Positions 43,336 through 52,821 of a stretch of DNA of 64,000 bases are shown piece after piece. The notes under the pieces are model-generated. The model was not told where the DNA came from, ran no database searches, and worked only from the letters and a program-made list of their open reading frames with translations. How positions within the stretch are numbered: position 1 is the stretch's first letter; every line of letters starts with the position of its first letter. A program made the translations under genes and the position numbers. Origin of the DNA: Nostoc sp. CHAB 5824. Its GTDB lineage: Bacteria > Cyanobacteriota > Cyanobacteriia > Cyanobacteriales > Nostocaceae. Where the stretch lies: the NCBI RefSeq assembly GCF_020829665.1, contig NZ_JAIVFT010000025.1:1-64000 (forward strand). The letters are read 5' to 3'.

Positions 43336-44163
43336 TTAAGAAAGGCTTAAAAGACTACGCACAGCTTGTTCTACATTGCTTTGTTTAACTAAAGACTCTC
43401 CTACCAAAACCGCACGAGCGCCAGCCTCAGCGACAAAAGATAAATCAGCAGGTGTATACAGTCCAGACTCGCTGACGACGGTGATATCTAAACTTTGTAA
43501 TTGTTGTTGACGCTGTGCTAAAAGCTGCTGTGTTGTGCCTAAATCAAGGGTAAAATCTTCTAAATTGCGATTGTTGATTCCTACTAAACTTAGGTTATCA
43601 AGCTTTAGCACTCGATCCAGTTCAGCTAAGGTATGGACTTCCACCAGTGCATTCATACCCAAATCGTGAATCACTCGCAAAAAGTCTTGGAGTTCTTGAT
43701 CTGATAAAATGGCAGCAATCAACAACACTGCATCTGCGCCCGCTGTCCGTGCTAAATAAATTTGATAGGGGTTAATGATGAACTCCTTGCACAGTAAAGG
43801 TAGTGCAACTTGTAATCGCACTGTCCGCAGATTATCAAAACTTCCTTGAAAAAACTTTTGGTCAGTCAGGACTGATAAACAAGCTGCACCTCCTCGTTCA
43901 TAAGCTTGAGCAACAGCTACGGGGTCAAAATCTGCGCGGATAATCCCACGGCTAGGTGATGCCTTTTTTACCTCGGCGATTAAGCTAGGTTGGTTAGGAT
44001 TTTCTTGCAAAGCAGTCAGGAAATTTCGCACAGTCGGGGCTGCATTTAACTGTTGTCGCAAGGAGGCTAAAGGCAAATATTGCTGCATTTCTGCAACTTC
44101 TTGCCTTTTATGCAACACAATTTCTTCGAGAATATGGCGGGGAGGGGCAACTTGGTTAGTCAT
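43336..44163 (-). CDS. trpC: Indole-3-glycerol phosphate synthase
   Basis: 275 residues. SLIAEVKKASPSRGIIRADF (substrate-binding and catalytic Lys), LSVLTDQKFFQGSFDNL, PLLCKEFIINPYQIYLARTA, VGINNRNLEDFTLDL and VSESGLYTPADL are all family motifs. It closes the indole ring in tryptophan synthesis. It is monofunctional (no TrpF domain) and is preceded on the transcript by trpE. Confidence 0.95.
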   Translation of the reverse strand: MTNQVAPPRHILEEIVLHKRQEVAEMQQYLPLASLRQQLNAAPTVRNFLTALQENPNQPSLIAEVKKASPSRGIIRADFDPVAVAQAYERGGAACLSVLTDQKFFQGSFDNLRTVRLQVALPLLCKEFIINPYQIYLARTAGADAVLLIAAILSDQELQDFLRVIHDLGMNALVEVHTLAELDRVLKLDNLSLVGINNRNLEDFTLDLGTTQQLLAQRQQQLQSLDITVVSESGLYTPADLSFVAEAGARAVLVGESLVKQSNVEQAVRSLLSLS

Positions 44164-44191
44164 AAACTGCTAGGGGAGTGGGGAGTGGGGG

Positions 44192-44345
44192 AGACAAGGG
44201 GACAAGGGGACAAGGGGACAAGGGGACAAGAGGTGAGAACTTGAAACAAGTCTTTCCCCTTGTCCCCAATTCTCCTTGTCCCCAAGTCCTCTTACCCATG
44301 CCCCATGCCCAATGACTAATGACTAATGACCAATGACTAATGACT
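44192..44345. repeat. 8-bp (GGGGACAA)n and 7-bp (TAATGAC)n repeats
   Basis: Five GGGGACAA units at 44192-44230 are followed by their complement (CTTGTCCCC) at about 44258-44285, then CAATGACTAATGAC units at 44308-44345. The last group overlaps the 3' end of trpE and encodes its final residues SLVIGH. Confidence 0.8.
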
Positions 44346-46527
44346 TTTTCGTTTGCGTATATGCACGCACCACATTTTTAATGATTTCCAAACCGACTTC
44401 TCCCGCTAGAGTCATGATTGACTCTGGATGAAACTGAACGGCGGCGATGGGAAGTGTCTGATGTTCGATGCCCATAATTACGTCGTCATCGGAAATTGCT
44501 GTTACCTTCAGTTCTTTTGGCAAATGTTGCGGTAAGGCAAACAATGAGTGATATCTACCCACTGGAAAAGATTCTGGTAAATTTTTGAAGGTCATGGAAT
44601 TGGAATCGGTGACGAAAATTCGTGAGGATTTACCATGTTGGGGATAGTTGAGAACTCCCAATTGTCCATCAAAAGCTTCAACAATGCCTTGCAATCCCAG
44701 ACAAACTCCGAAAATAGGAATTTTGCGATGAAGAAGGGCACCAACTGTCTGGGGAACCCCAAAATCATTTGGTCTACCAGGGCCAGGAGATAAAACAACT
44801 AAATCAGGGCGTTCTGTATCGAATATCGATTCCGAGAAACCATGACGCAGTGTAGTAACACTTGCACCAGTTTGGCGAATGTAATTGGCTAGGGTATGAA
44901 CAAATGAGTCTTCATAATCTATTAGTAAGATGCGTTTGCCAGTTGCCGCACAAGGTAAGATTTTAGTTAATTTTACGGAACTGGACTGATCAATTTTTTG
45001 ACTCGTTTGCTTTACACGACGAATTGTCTCAAATAAAGCAGCAGCTTTGGTAATTGTTTCTTGTTCTTCTGCTTGGGGTATGGAGTCATAAAGGACAGTA
45101 GCACCAACTCGCACTTCGGCGATGCAGTCTTTTAATCGGATTGTCCGCAGAATTAATCCAGTATTTAAATTACCATTGAAATTTAAATAGCCAACTGCTC
45201 CACCATACCAACGTCGGGCGCTACGTTCATGCTGTTCAATAAAATCTATTGCTGCCCTTTTGGGTGCGCCGGTGACTGTAACTGCCCATGTATGCGAAAG
45301 AAAAGCATCTAAGGCATCAAATTGCGATCGCAGTGTCCCTTCAACATGATCTACTGTATGAATTAAGTGGCTGTATAATTCTATTTGACGACGACCAATC
45401 ACTTGTACTGAACCAGGTTCGCAGATTCGGGATTTGTCATTGCGATCGACATCAGTACACATGGTCAACTCAGCTTCATCTTTGTGTGAGTTGAGTAACT
45501 GCCGAATTTGCACGGCATCGTCAAGAGCATCTTGTCCCCGGCTAATAGTGCCACTAATGGGACAAGTTTCTACCCGCCTACCTTCAACCCGCACAAACAT
45601 TTCTGGAGATGCACCAACCAGATATTCTCCACCTAGATTAAAAATAAACCCATAAGGACTAGGATTTATGTCTTTTAAAGTTTCAAATAGTTTGCTGGGT
45701 TGGTCTTCATAGCCTTCAAAAAAGTTTTGACTAGGAACTACTTCAAATAAATCGCCTCGGCGGAAGTAATCGAGCGCACCCTCAACTTTTTTGGCATACT
45801 CGCCTACTTTATGGTCAGCAATTTGATTTGGGAGAAGATGTTTTCCTCGATAATCTACAGATTCACCAGTTCGAGGAAGATTATTAGTGCTGCCATGCGC
45901 TGTTTCAAATTCATATTGTAGACGAAATGCGCGTTGCTGGTAGTAGTCAACAACTATTAATTCATCAGGCAGATAAAGCACTAAATCCCGTTGATCTGTA
46001 GGACGTTCCAGACGTTGGGTAACTGGTTCAAACTGGAAAACTAAGTCATAACCAAACGCACCATACAATCCTAGATGCTCGTCTTCTTGGCTAGAGAAAG
46101 TATGGAGAATTTCGCGGACAACTGTAAACGCTGAAGGTTGTTTGCTCCGTTCTTCTTCAGCAAATAATTTTTTTGCAGGTTTAACAAAGCCGACAACATG
46201 GTTATTATCTTGGGTAACTTTTTCAAGCTGTTCTGAATGAGATAGACGCTCTAGAAGTAATGGTAAAAGTACCTGACCGCGCTCATTTAACGCTATCAAA
46301 GTAAAAGCGCTCTCCTGTGTAGTCAATTCCAATGGTGGATTGACAAATCCGATTGCCCATCTTTTGTATCTGCCTGGATATTCGTAACTGCTCCTTAACA
46401 AACCTCCACGTTGAGAATTTAAGTGAAACAGAATATCTTCGAGGGCAGTATCCATCTTAACTTCCGTGATGGAGCGAGAAACACTTACACCGCCAAGGGT
46501 TTTGTATGGACGGGAATCAAAAATCAT
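44323..46527 (-). CDS. trpE: Fused anthranilate synthase (TrpE-TrpG)
   Basis: 734 residues combining both subunits. The N-terminal ~510 residues are the chorismate-binding TrpE part (PSPYGFIFNLGGEYLVGASPE, GTISRGQDALDD, TMCTDVDRNDKSRICEPGS, HTWAVTVTGAPKRAAIDFIE). The C-terminal ~200 are the glutamine amidotransferase (LLIDYEDSFVHTLANYIRQT, VLSPGPGRP, catalytic Cys in IFGVCLGLQG, His-Glu in AVQFHPES). It makes anthranilate from chorismate. Fusion of this type is usual for secondary copies in cyanobacteria. The ending (KKSLVIGH) is encoded by a 7-bp tandem repeat that has entered the gene. Confidence 0.95.
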   Translation of the reverse strand: MIFDSRPYKTLGGVSVSRSITEVKMDTALEDILFHLNSQRGGLLRSSYEYPGRYKRWAIGFVNPPLELTTQESAFTLIALNERGQVLLPLLLERLSHSEQLEKVTQDNNHVVGFVKPAKKLFAEEERSKQPSAFTVVREILHTFSSQEDEHLGLYGAFGYDLVFQFEPVTQRLERPTDQRDLVLYLPDELIVVDYYQQRAFRLQYEFETAHGSTNNLPRTGESVDYRGKHLLPNQIADHKVGEYAKKVEGALDYFRRGDLFEVVPSQNFFEGYEDQPSKLFETLKDINPSPYGFIFNLGGEYLVGASPEMFVRVEGRRVETCPISGTISRGQDALDDAVQIRQLLNSHKDEAELTMCTDVDRNDKSRICEPGSVQVIGRRQIELYSHLIHTVDHVEGTLRSQFDALDAFLSHTWAVTVTGAPKRAAIDFIEQHERSARRWYGGAVGYLNFNGNLNTGLILRTIRLKDCIAEVRVGATVLYDSIPQAEEQETITKAAALFETIRRVKQTSQKIDQSSSVKLTKILPCAATGKRILLIDYEDSFVHTLANYIRQTGASVTTLRHGFSESIFDTERPDLVVLSPGPGRPNDFGVPQTVGALLHRKIPIFGVCLGLQGIVEAFDGQLGVLNYPQHGKSSRIFVTDSNSMTFKNLPESFPVGRYHSLFALPQHLPKELKVTAISDDDVIMGIEHQTLPIAAVQFHPESIMTLAGEVGLEIIKNVVRAYTQTKKSLVIGH

Positions 46528-46964
46528 GGGGAATTTCTCTGGAATAGTTATTAGTCAGTTATTAGTCAAGAGCCATTAATCATTATTGATAACTATTTTC
46601 AAATTAAAAACAAATTCAGATAAAACGATGTCAAAATAATTCAAATTATCCAAACCTGCGTCTTCTTTTTAAAAGATGTAATAAAAAACTTTTTGCTTCT
46701 TCTTTAAGATTACTAGATATGAAGCAGATAAGACATTGAATAATTTTTAGATTAGGTGTCAATTTATTCGCTTTTTATACTGCCCTTTTAGTACATTTCC
46801 TGATAACCCTGTTTAAAATTCTTCGCCTCCCTCAAAGGTAGTAGATAATCTCACAAATTAGTAGTGAAAAATTGCCTTCTATTAAACCTTAGCGTTCCTA
46901 CTCTGCGGGAAGGCGAAGTGCCTATGCATTTAAAATTCACCCCTCAATTGCCACCAAAAAAATC
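46528..46964. other. Intergenic, no gene seen
   Basis: About 440 bases between aroB and trpE on the same strand. It contains a short TAGTTATTAGTCAGTTATTAG repeat next to trpE and a copy of the interspersed repeat (TAGCGTTCCTACTCTGCGGG) at about 46892-46920. An internal promoter for the trp genes could lie here, but I see no convincing one. Confidence 0.35.
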
Positions 46965-48161
46965 CTAAAACTCGCGCAACAGCGATATTGCTTGCCTGTA
47001 CAAAAACAAATTTACCTTGTGAACTTCAATTGCTTTTCCAATGCGTTGTAGCAACGTTAAAGTCAATTCTCCACCCAAGTGTTCGCGGAACTCAGTTAAA
47101 CCCCGGAACAGACAATGAGGATGTTCCATTTGTGATAACTTTTCAACCAGTTCTGGCACATACAACGTGAAACCCAACGCTGATAAAGTACTTAATATCC
47201 GTTGCCATTCTGAGCAATCCAGCAGTCCTACTAAATAGGAATAGGTGCTATCCAAAGCGATACCGATCGCAACTGCTTCGCCATGACGCAAGCGATAATT
47301 TGTCAAATGCTCCAGTTTATGAGCTGCCCAATGTCCAAAATCCAGGGGACGAGACGAACCCATTTCAAAAGGATCGCCGCTGTTGGCAATATGTTCTAAG
47401 TGTAACTGGGCGCAACGATAGATAACCTCTTGCATAGTATCCATGTCTCGCCGCCCAAGGGCTGCACTGTGAGAGTGGATAAAATCAAAAAAGTTAGCAT
47501 CCTTAATCAGCGCTACTTTGACGGCTTCTGCGATCCCAGAACGCCAATCGCGATCGTCTAGGGTTGTCAAAAAGGCAGAATCATTTATAACTGCATAAGG
47601 TGGCGCAAATGTGCCGAGAAAGTTCTTTTTACCAAAGGCGTTGATACCGTTTTTGACGCCAACCCCGGAATCATTTTGTGCTAACACCGTTGTCGGAATC
47701 CGAATCAGGCGAATTCCCCGGTGAGCAGTTGCGGCTGCATATCCTACCAAATCCAATACAGCCCCACCCCCGATCGCTAATATGTAAGAGTGGCGACATA
47801 ATCCGGCTGCTTCAATCTGTTGCTGGATTTGATCTACTAAATTGCGATCGTTTTTAGCAGCTTCTCCTCCCGAAATTATCATCGGTTCGGCTGCGATCGC
47901 TACTATCTCTGCATAAAACTTGGTATACGCTACTAATTGCTTAACCAATTCCGGTTGATGCTGCAATATTCCTGCGTCTACTATCGCTACAACTTTCTTC
48001 GGTTTTGCCTCCCCATCTGCTGTAATTACTTGGGCTAAGGTGGGGTTTTTCAACTCAAATAAATTTTGGGTGAAGTGAACCTCATAGTTGAAAGTAACCG
48101 AAACGCGTTGATGAATTGGTTGCAGACTGAATCTACTTTTTTGCTTAATGTCAACTACCAT
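46965..48161 (-). CDS. aroB: 3-Dehydroquinate synthase-like sugar phosphate cyclase
   Basis: 398 aa. NAD site ILAIGGGAVLDLVGYAAATA, PTTVLAQNDSGVGVKNGIN, KKNFLGTFAPPYAVINDSAF, and metal ligands in SGIAEAVKVALIKD, LDFGHWAAHKLEHL and YRLRHGEAVAIGIALDS are visible. This version is longer than housekeeping AroB and the GHWAAHKLE pattern resembles the EboD-type/other sugar-phosphate-cyclase branch. In scytonemin clusters it is annotated aroB and taken to supply the shikimate pathway; that its product is 3-dehydroquinate is inference. It overlaps the dsbA-like gene by 7 bases. Confidence 0.88.
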   Translation of the reverse strand: MVVDIKQKSRFSLQPIHQRVSVTFNYEVHFTQNLFELKNPTLAQVITADGEAKPKKVVAIVDAGILQHQPELVKQLVAYTKFYAEIVAIAAEPMIISGGEAAKNDRNLVDQIQQQIEAAGLCRHSYILAIGGGAVLDLVGYAAATAHRGIRLIRIPTTVLAQNDSGVGVKNGINAFGKKNFLGTFAPPYAVINDSAFLTTLDDRDWRSGIAEAVKVALIKDANFFDFIHSHSAALGRRDMDTMQEVIYRCAQLHLEHIANSGDPFEMGSSRPLDFGHWAAHKLEHLTNYRLRHGEAVAIGIALDSTYSYLVGLLDCSEWQRILSTLSALGFTLYVPELVEKLSQMEHPHCLFRGLTEFREHLGGELTLTLLQRIGKAIEVHKVNLFLYRQAISLLREF

Positions 48162-48802
48162 GTTTTTACTGATATATCTACAAGTGCAGCACGATTAAAA
48201 GCTTGAAGAAACATTTCTACGGAGTGAGAACCATTTATCTTGACTTTATTATTGATGATGAAGAACGGCACGCTGTTGATGCCATTTGGCCGAGTAAATA
48301 TTGATTCAACCACAAAGGCTTTAACCGCAGCATCATCACTCAATTGTAGCCGTAATTCCCTAGAATCCATTTGGTAAGTTCTACCTATGGCAATCATAAC
48401 TTCAATATCACCGATGTTTAAACCGTCTTCAAAGTAAGCTTTATAAATGGCTTCTACGACATCGTTTTTTACCTTTGCTGGTGCGAGTGCAATCAGTCGA
48501 TGCGAAAGCTTAGTATTGACAGCCAAACGAATTTTGTCAAAATTTAGCTTGACTCCAGCCGCTTCACCTGCATATTGCGTAGAATCAAACAGATATTGCA
48601 GTTCTTCGGCTTTGATACCTTTTCTATCTCGCATAAAACTGTGAAATTCGTACCCTTCAACAGGAACGGTATTATCAAGAATAAAGGGATGCCAGCGGAT
48701 ATCTACTTTTTGTTCTTGCCATTGTGCCAGTGCATCAAACAGATGCTTTTTCCCAATTCTGCACCAAGGGCAAACGGTATCGTGAAAGATTTCTATCAGC
48801 AT
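48155..48802 (-). CDS. dsbA: DsbA-family thiol oxidoreductase (FrnE-like)
   Basis: 215 residues of thioredoxin fold with an inserted helical domain. The active-site CPWC is in IFHDTVCPWCRIGKKHLFDA, and the cis-Pro loop is NGINSVPFFIINN. There is no signal peptide, so it resembles the cytosolic FrnE type and not periplasmic DsbA. In scytonemin clusters a dsbA-like gene is conserved next to aroB; a role in redox steps of monomer dimerisation has been suggested but not shown by sequence. Start overlaps no other gene; tyrA lies 12 bases upstream. Confidence 0.9.
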   Translation of the reverse strand: MLIEIFHDTVCPWCRIGKKHLFDALAQWQEQKVDIRWHPFILDNTVPVEGYEFHSFMRDRKGIKAEELQYLFDSTQYAGEAAGVKLNFDKIRLAVNTKLSHRLIALAPAKVKNDVVEAIYKAYFEDGLNIGDIEVMIAIGRTYQMDSRELRLQLSDDAAVKAFVVESIFTRPNGINSVPFFIINNKVKINGSHSVEMFLQAFNRAALVDISVKTW

Positions 48803-48814
48803 AGTTTTTGTTAC

Positions 48815-49906
48815 TCAAATGCTAATATTTGTGTGCATTTGTGGTTTAAAGTCTCGTTGGAGAGCCGTTCTGTTTAAAGGCTGGATAAAAGTGTTAATTT
48901 TTTCTGCAAAAAAGCTTTGAGTGTTTTCAAATTCTTGAATTAATGCGTCTCTATCTTTCCTTGCTACTAGTCTCGCCAGACGGCTGTAAGTATTAGCTAA
49001 AAAGTTAATTGTATTACACCTTTCTTCTGTAGCTAGCATAATATCAACGCATAAATTAGGATTTTGCAAAAACAAGCGTTTAACAATGTCAATTTCTTGA
49101 CGATAGTTAGGAGTTGACATTGTTAAGCTCTGCTCTATGTCTACTCTTGCTTGTGCTAAGAAAACGCCAAGACTAAATCTACAAAAATGCTGCGTCGCTT
49201 GAATAATTACCATCATTTGATCGTGTTCTTCAGGCGTGCAAACAATTAACTCTCCGCCTTGACTTTTGATAAAGTCTAATAACCATTGAAATGAATTATC
49301 GTTTCGACCTGGACACACCACCACCTTTTGTCCTAAAAACGATTTGATATTTGGTCCGAACATTGGATGTAAACCTATGACCGGGCCTGAATGGTGTTCC
49401 AGCATCGCTTGAGTTGGCTGAGTCTTTAGGCTCGTGATGTCACACAAAGCCGTATTTGGGGCAAGGTATTTAGCTGCACGTTTGATAACATTAACTGTAT
49501 GTTCAATGGGAACACTTACTAATACTAATTCTGCCTGACTTAACAATTGCTCTGCGTATTGCCAATCTTCATGTTCGAGAACGCTAACATTATGACCTAT
49601 TAGCGAAAACTGCTCTTTAAATAATCTTCCCATCCTGCCGCGTCCACCGATGATGGTAATTTGTCGGGGAGTGACATGATTTGTTACAGATTTAGGAATC
49701 AGAGTAGCATGACAACTATTTACTAGACTTGCCCAAACAGACTCAGGAATACCAGCTTGAGCGAGTAGGGGAGCCACATCAGCCAGTTGTTCATCTAAAG
49801 AAGGAAGTTCTGATGCTGCTAATAATGATATGCGATCGCTAAGTAGCGCGATCAAGCTTTGGTCAGTTTTTTTAAGCTGATCTGAATAAGAGGATTTCAA
49901 AGGCAT
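48815..49906 (-). CDS. tyrA: Prephenate dehydrogenase with degenerate chorismate mutase-like N-terminus
   Basis: About 363 aa. Residues ~80-340 are the dehydrogenase: ITIIGGRGRMGRLFKEQFSL (NAD site), VSVPIEHTVNVIKRAAK, GPVIGLHPMFGPNI with the substrate His, and PEEHDQMMVIIQATQHF. The organisation follows the enteric T-protein. The N-terminal ~75 residues still look like an AroQ mutase helix (LIALLSDRISLLA), but the K of the E-V-K motif and the first catalytic Arg appear to be lost, so mutase activity is doubtful. It makes 4-hydroxyphenylpyruvate, one of the two keto acids joined by ScyA. ATG 49906 with GGGA upstream is the likely start. Confidence 0.9.
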   Translation of the reverse strand: MPLKSSYSDQLKKTDQSLIALLSDRISLLAASELPSLDEQLADVAPLLAQAGIPESVWASLVNSCHATLIPKSVTNHVTPRQITIIGGRGRMGRLFKEQFSLIGHNVSVLEHEDWQYAEQLLSQAELVLVSVPIEHTVNVIKRAAKYLAPNTALCDITSLKTQPTQAMLEHHSGPVIGLHPMFGPNIKSFLGQKVVVCPGRNDNSFQWLLDFIKSQGGELIVCTPEEHDQMMVIIQATQHFCRFSLGVFLAQARVDIEQSLTMSTPNYRQEIDIVKRLFLQNPNLCVDIMLATEERCNTINFLANTYSRLARLVARKDRDALIQEFENTQSFFAEKINTFIQPLNRTALQRDFKPQMHTNISI

Positions 49907-49924
49907 TTTTCCCGTCCCCAATTT

Positions 49925-51214
49925 TCAAATATCAACAAGTGATTTCTTAGAACTCATTTCAGGCAACATATCCAAAGTTGTCGCTTGTTTGGAAATCACA
50001 TCAGAAAATAACTCTTCATACTGATCTAGCGCTTGCTCAAAAGAATAATTCTCTACCGCAAACTTTCTTCCTTTGCAGCTTAATTGCGCTGCTAATTCCG
50101 GCTGATTATATAAATCCAATACCGCACTTGCCAAAGCATCTGCTGACTCTGGCTCAACGATAACGCCGCCACCGCTTTCTTTGATTGCTTTTGCAGCAGT
50201 ACCAGCGGCGGGAACTGAACCCACAATTGGGCGACCACTGGCTAACAGCAGTGGTATTTTAGAAGGCATATTGAAAGAAATTACATTGCTCTTTTGCACA
50301 ATCAACCCGACATCAGCGGCTGCTAACATTTGCGGTAGTTTTTCTCGCGGTTGCAATGGTAGCAGCAAAACGTTATCTGCACCACAAGCAAGACAATGTT
50401 TTTGTAACCTTTCGAGAGCTTGAGATTCGCCGGCAATGACAAAAACAATTTCTTTTAGATGACGCAAGCGAACTGCTGCTTCTATGACTGTCTCCAAACC
50501 TTGCGTGAGAGCAATGTTGCCTGAATAAAGGACTACAAATTTACCATCAAGTTGATGGGTAGCTCTCCAGGAGTTATTCTCCTTCGGTAAAGGGCGGATA
50601 AAATTTAGATTTACCCAATTTGGAATGCGGGTAATTTTATTAGCAGGTACACCTTTATTGATTAAATTATCTACAAAGCCATCGGCAATCACGCTAATGG
50701 TATGTGCTGTTCGGTAGGCAAATTTTTCTAAAGCTTCCAGAGCTTGAATCATCAACTTATTTTTAATTAGCCCAACACGCACCGCAGCTTCCGGGAGGAT
50801 ATCTTGCACGTTCAGCACTACTGGGCAATTGTATAGCCAAGCTATTAAGGTTGCAGGTAAACAAACTAGTAACGGCGGCACTGTTAAGAGAATTACATCA
50901 GGTCGCTCGCCCTTAAGAGCTTGTGGCAAACTCGTAAATACAAAGCTCAACTCTAGCAGTAGCCTGTCTATAAGGTTAGGTTTGGACTTAATCCGCAGGT
51001 AACTACGCTGAATTTTGACACCATTTTTTTGTTCAGTAACGTATAACTTGCCTCGATACCCATCGTAAATCTGACGCTGAGGATAGTTAGGCATACCTGT
51101 GATTACCCGCACTTGGTGCCCTCGCTTCACCAGCCCTTCTGCTAGTTCAGTCATCAAAGGTGCAATACCAATTGGCTCTGGATGATAATTGTATGAATAA
51201 ATCAGAATTTGCAT
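49925..51214 (-). CDS. GT4-family glycosyltransferase (WcaI-like)
   Basis: 429 aa, GT-B fold. The N-terminus LIYSYNYHPEPIGIAPLMTE and RVITGMPNYPQRQIYDGYRG match the WcaI/colanic acid type. The donor-binding half has VVLYSGNIALTQGLETVIEA, LPLQPREKLPQMLAAADVGL and the E-x7-E-like segment near residue 340. It is conserved within scytonemin clusters between scyF and tyrA. It could glycosylate scytonemin or sheath polysaccharide; the substrate is not known. Confidence 0.9.
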   Translation of the reverse strand: MQILIYSYNYHPEPIGIAPLMTELAEGLVKRGHQVRVITGMPNYPQRQIYDGYRGKLYVTEQKNGVKIQRSYLRIKSKPNLIDRLLLELSFVFTSLPQALKGERPDVILLTVPPLLVCLPATLIAWLYNCPVVLNVQDILPEAAVRVGLIKNKLMIQALEALEKFAYRTAHTISVIADGFVDNLINKGVPANKITRIPNWVNLNFIRPLPKENNSWRATHQLDGKFVVLYSGNIALTQGLETVIEAAVRLRHLKEIVFVIAGESQALERLQKHCLACGADNVLLLPLQPREKLPQMLAAADVGLIVQKSNVISFNMPSKIPLLLASGRPIVGSVPAAGTAAKAIKESGGGVIVEPESADALASAVLDLYNQPELAAQLSCKGRKFAVENYSFEQALDQYEELFSDVISKQATTLDMLPEMSSKKSLVDI

Positions 51215-51447
51215 GAACTTTTAATGTCCTGAAAGCACCTTGATAATGTTGGCTTTGTTGTGTTATCCAGTTTTTATCTCCCTTGTTCCGCATTCAATAA
51301 CCTGAAATTTTCGTAGCGTGTGTTAACGCCGAGAGTACGACACCAAATTTATTGAAATGGTGCGTTAGCCAAGGGCATAACGCACCCTACGAAACTTTTT
51401 AATTACGAATTACGTTAGCGTAGCGGGGCATAGCCCATTACGAATTA

Positions 51448-52644
51448 CTAATTATTTTGCAGTTCCTTCTCTAAACTGAAGACTGACTTTTGTTGTCCAC
51501 GTTTCCGCAATGTGATGGTAGCAGCCCCAAGTCCGAGCAATGCTAAACCCAATGCTGAACTAGGTTCAGGTACTTGAGTTCTACCTTCTACGTTTAACAC
51601 TTGAACGCGACCTTGGAAGAAATCGCCCACATAAAGCTGGCCATCTTTGTAGCTTGTGCCACCCGTCCAGTTAAATCTGCCTGGTGTGAGGTCAAGGGGA
51701 TTGCCAAAAGGAGGACCAGTTAATGCTGGAGGCGGTACAGGGTTACCTGACGCATCGCGGGCATTTTCACCGAAGGAAGTCAAGAAGTTACCGTTTTTAT
51801 CAAACACCTGTACGCGGCTGTTGATAGAATCAGCTACATAAACATTCTCTTCTTCGTCCACTTCGATGCCAATTGGCTGAAGAAGCTGTCCAGGTCCGCT
51901 ACCTGCTGAACCAAATGCCAACAGAGGGTTACCATTTGGATCGAGTACTTGAACGCGGTTGTTATACTGGTCAGCGACAAAAATATTTCCACTAACTGGG
52001 GAAATTCTTACACCTGCTACACCTTGGAATTGCCCAGGTGCAGTGCCAACAGTGCCACCAATAACACCAATTTGCTGTCCGTCAGGTGTGAATTTAAGGA
52101 TTCTTTCGCCGTTAAAATCACCAACGTATAGGTTGCCAGTTTTGTCAAATGTCACACCAGATGGTCCAAAAAACAATCTACCCTCTATGAGAGGGGTAAA
52201 TTGTCCATTTGCAAAGGATCTAATAAAGTTACCCTGAGAATCGAATTGATTCACGCGGTTGTTGTAAACATCACCTGCATACAGATCCCCTGTTACTGGA
52301 TTAAAGTCTACAGTTGTTGGCTCGTCAAACTGTCCGGGTCCTGTACCGCCGGAGCCAATTGCTCCAATATACTGACCGCTTGGACTAAACTTTTCAATTT
52401 TGTTACCGAGGTTGTAGTTAGAAGTACCATCCGCCGGGTTAATACCGCGTCCGTTAGCGATGAGGGTATTCCCTTGGCTATCCACCGCTATCCCTTGGGG
52501 AACAAACAGTTCTCCAGGGCCGAAGCCAGGACTACCGATACTTCTGTCGTAAGTTAATGTTACAGCCTTGGCTTGGGCTACTGTTGCCAAAACCATAAAT
52601 CCAGTACCGAGAATGGCGATTGAGAAATTTTTGACTAATCCCAT
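51448..52644 (-). CDS. scyF: ScyF, secreted NHL-repeat beta-propeller protein with PEP-CTERM
   Basis: 398 aa. A signal peptide (FSIAILGTGFMVLATVAQAKA) is followed by about six NHL repeats (ELFVPQGIAVDSQGN, GPGQFDEPTTVDFNPVTGDL, GNLYVGDFNGERILKFTPDG, NIFVADQYNNRVQVLDPNG, NVYVADSINSRVQVFDKNG). The C-terminus has VPEPSSALGLALLGLGAATI and RKRG, the PEP-CTERM sorting signal. It is probably a periplasmic or surface protein. Its role in the pathway is unproven, but the gene is a member of the core scytonemin cluster. Confidence 0.92.
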   Translation of the reverse strand: MGLVKNFSIAILGTGFMVLATVAQAKAVTLTYDRSIGSPGFGPGELFVPQGIAVDSQGNTLIANGRGINPADGTSNYNLGNKIEKFSPSGQYIGAIGSGGTGPGQFDEPTTVDFNPVTGDLYAGDVYNNRVNQFDSQGNFIRSFANGQFTPLIEGRLFFGPSGVTFDKTGNLYVGDFNGERILKFTPDGQQIGVIGGTVGTAPGQFQGVAGVRISPVSGNIFVADQYNNRVQVLDPNGNPLLAFGSAGSGPGQLLQPIGIEVDEEENVYVADSINSRVQVFDKNGNFLTSFGENARDASGNPVPPPALTGPPFGNPLDLTPGRFNWTGGTSYKDGQLYVGDFFQGRVQVLNVEGRTQVPEPSSALGLALLGLGAATITLRKRGQQKSVFSLEKELQNN

Positions 52645-52821
52645 AAGTTTGAAGTCCTGGTTGTAGGAGTGTATACTCTTTCCTAGACTAATATTCGTTC
52701 CCAGTCCTAGTTCGGGAACCCTAATATTCGGGCTGCTGCCTCCTGTTTGAAATGCAACTTTCTGTGTGAGGCAGCAGCCTATTTTCTAACCATTACTTGA
52801 CTGAGTCAAGGTTTTGAGGAA

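Noticed and set aside
46965..48161. First enzyme of a mycosporine-like amino acid cluster
   Set aside because: No O-methyltransferase or ATP-grasp gene follows; the context is scytonemin.
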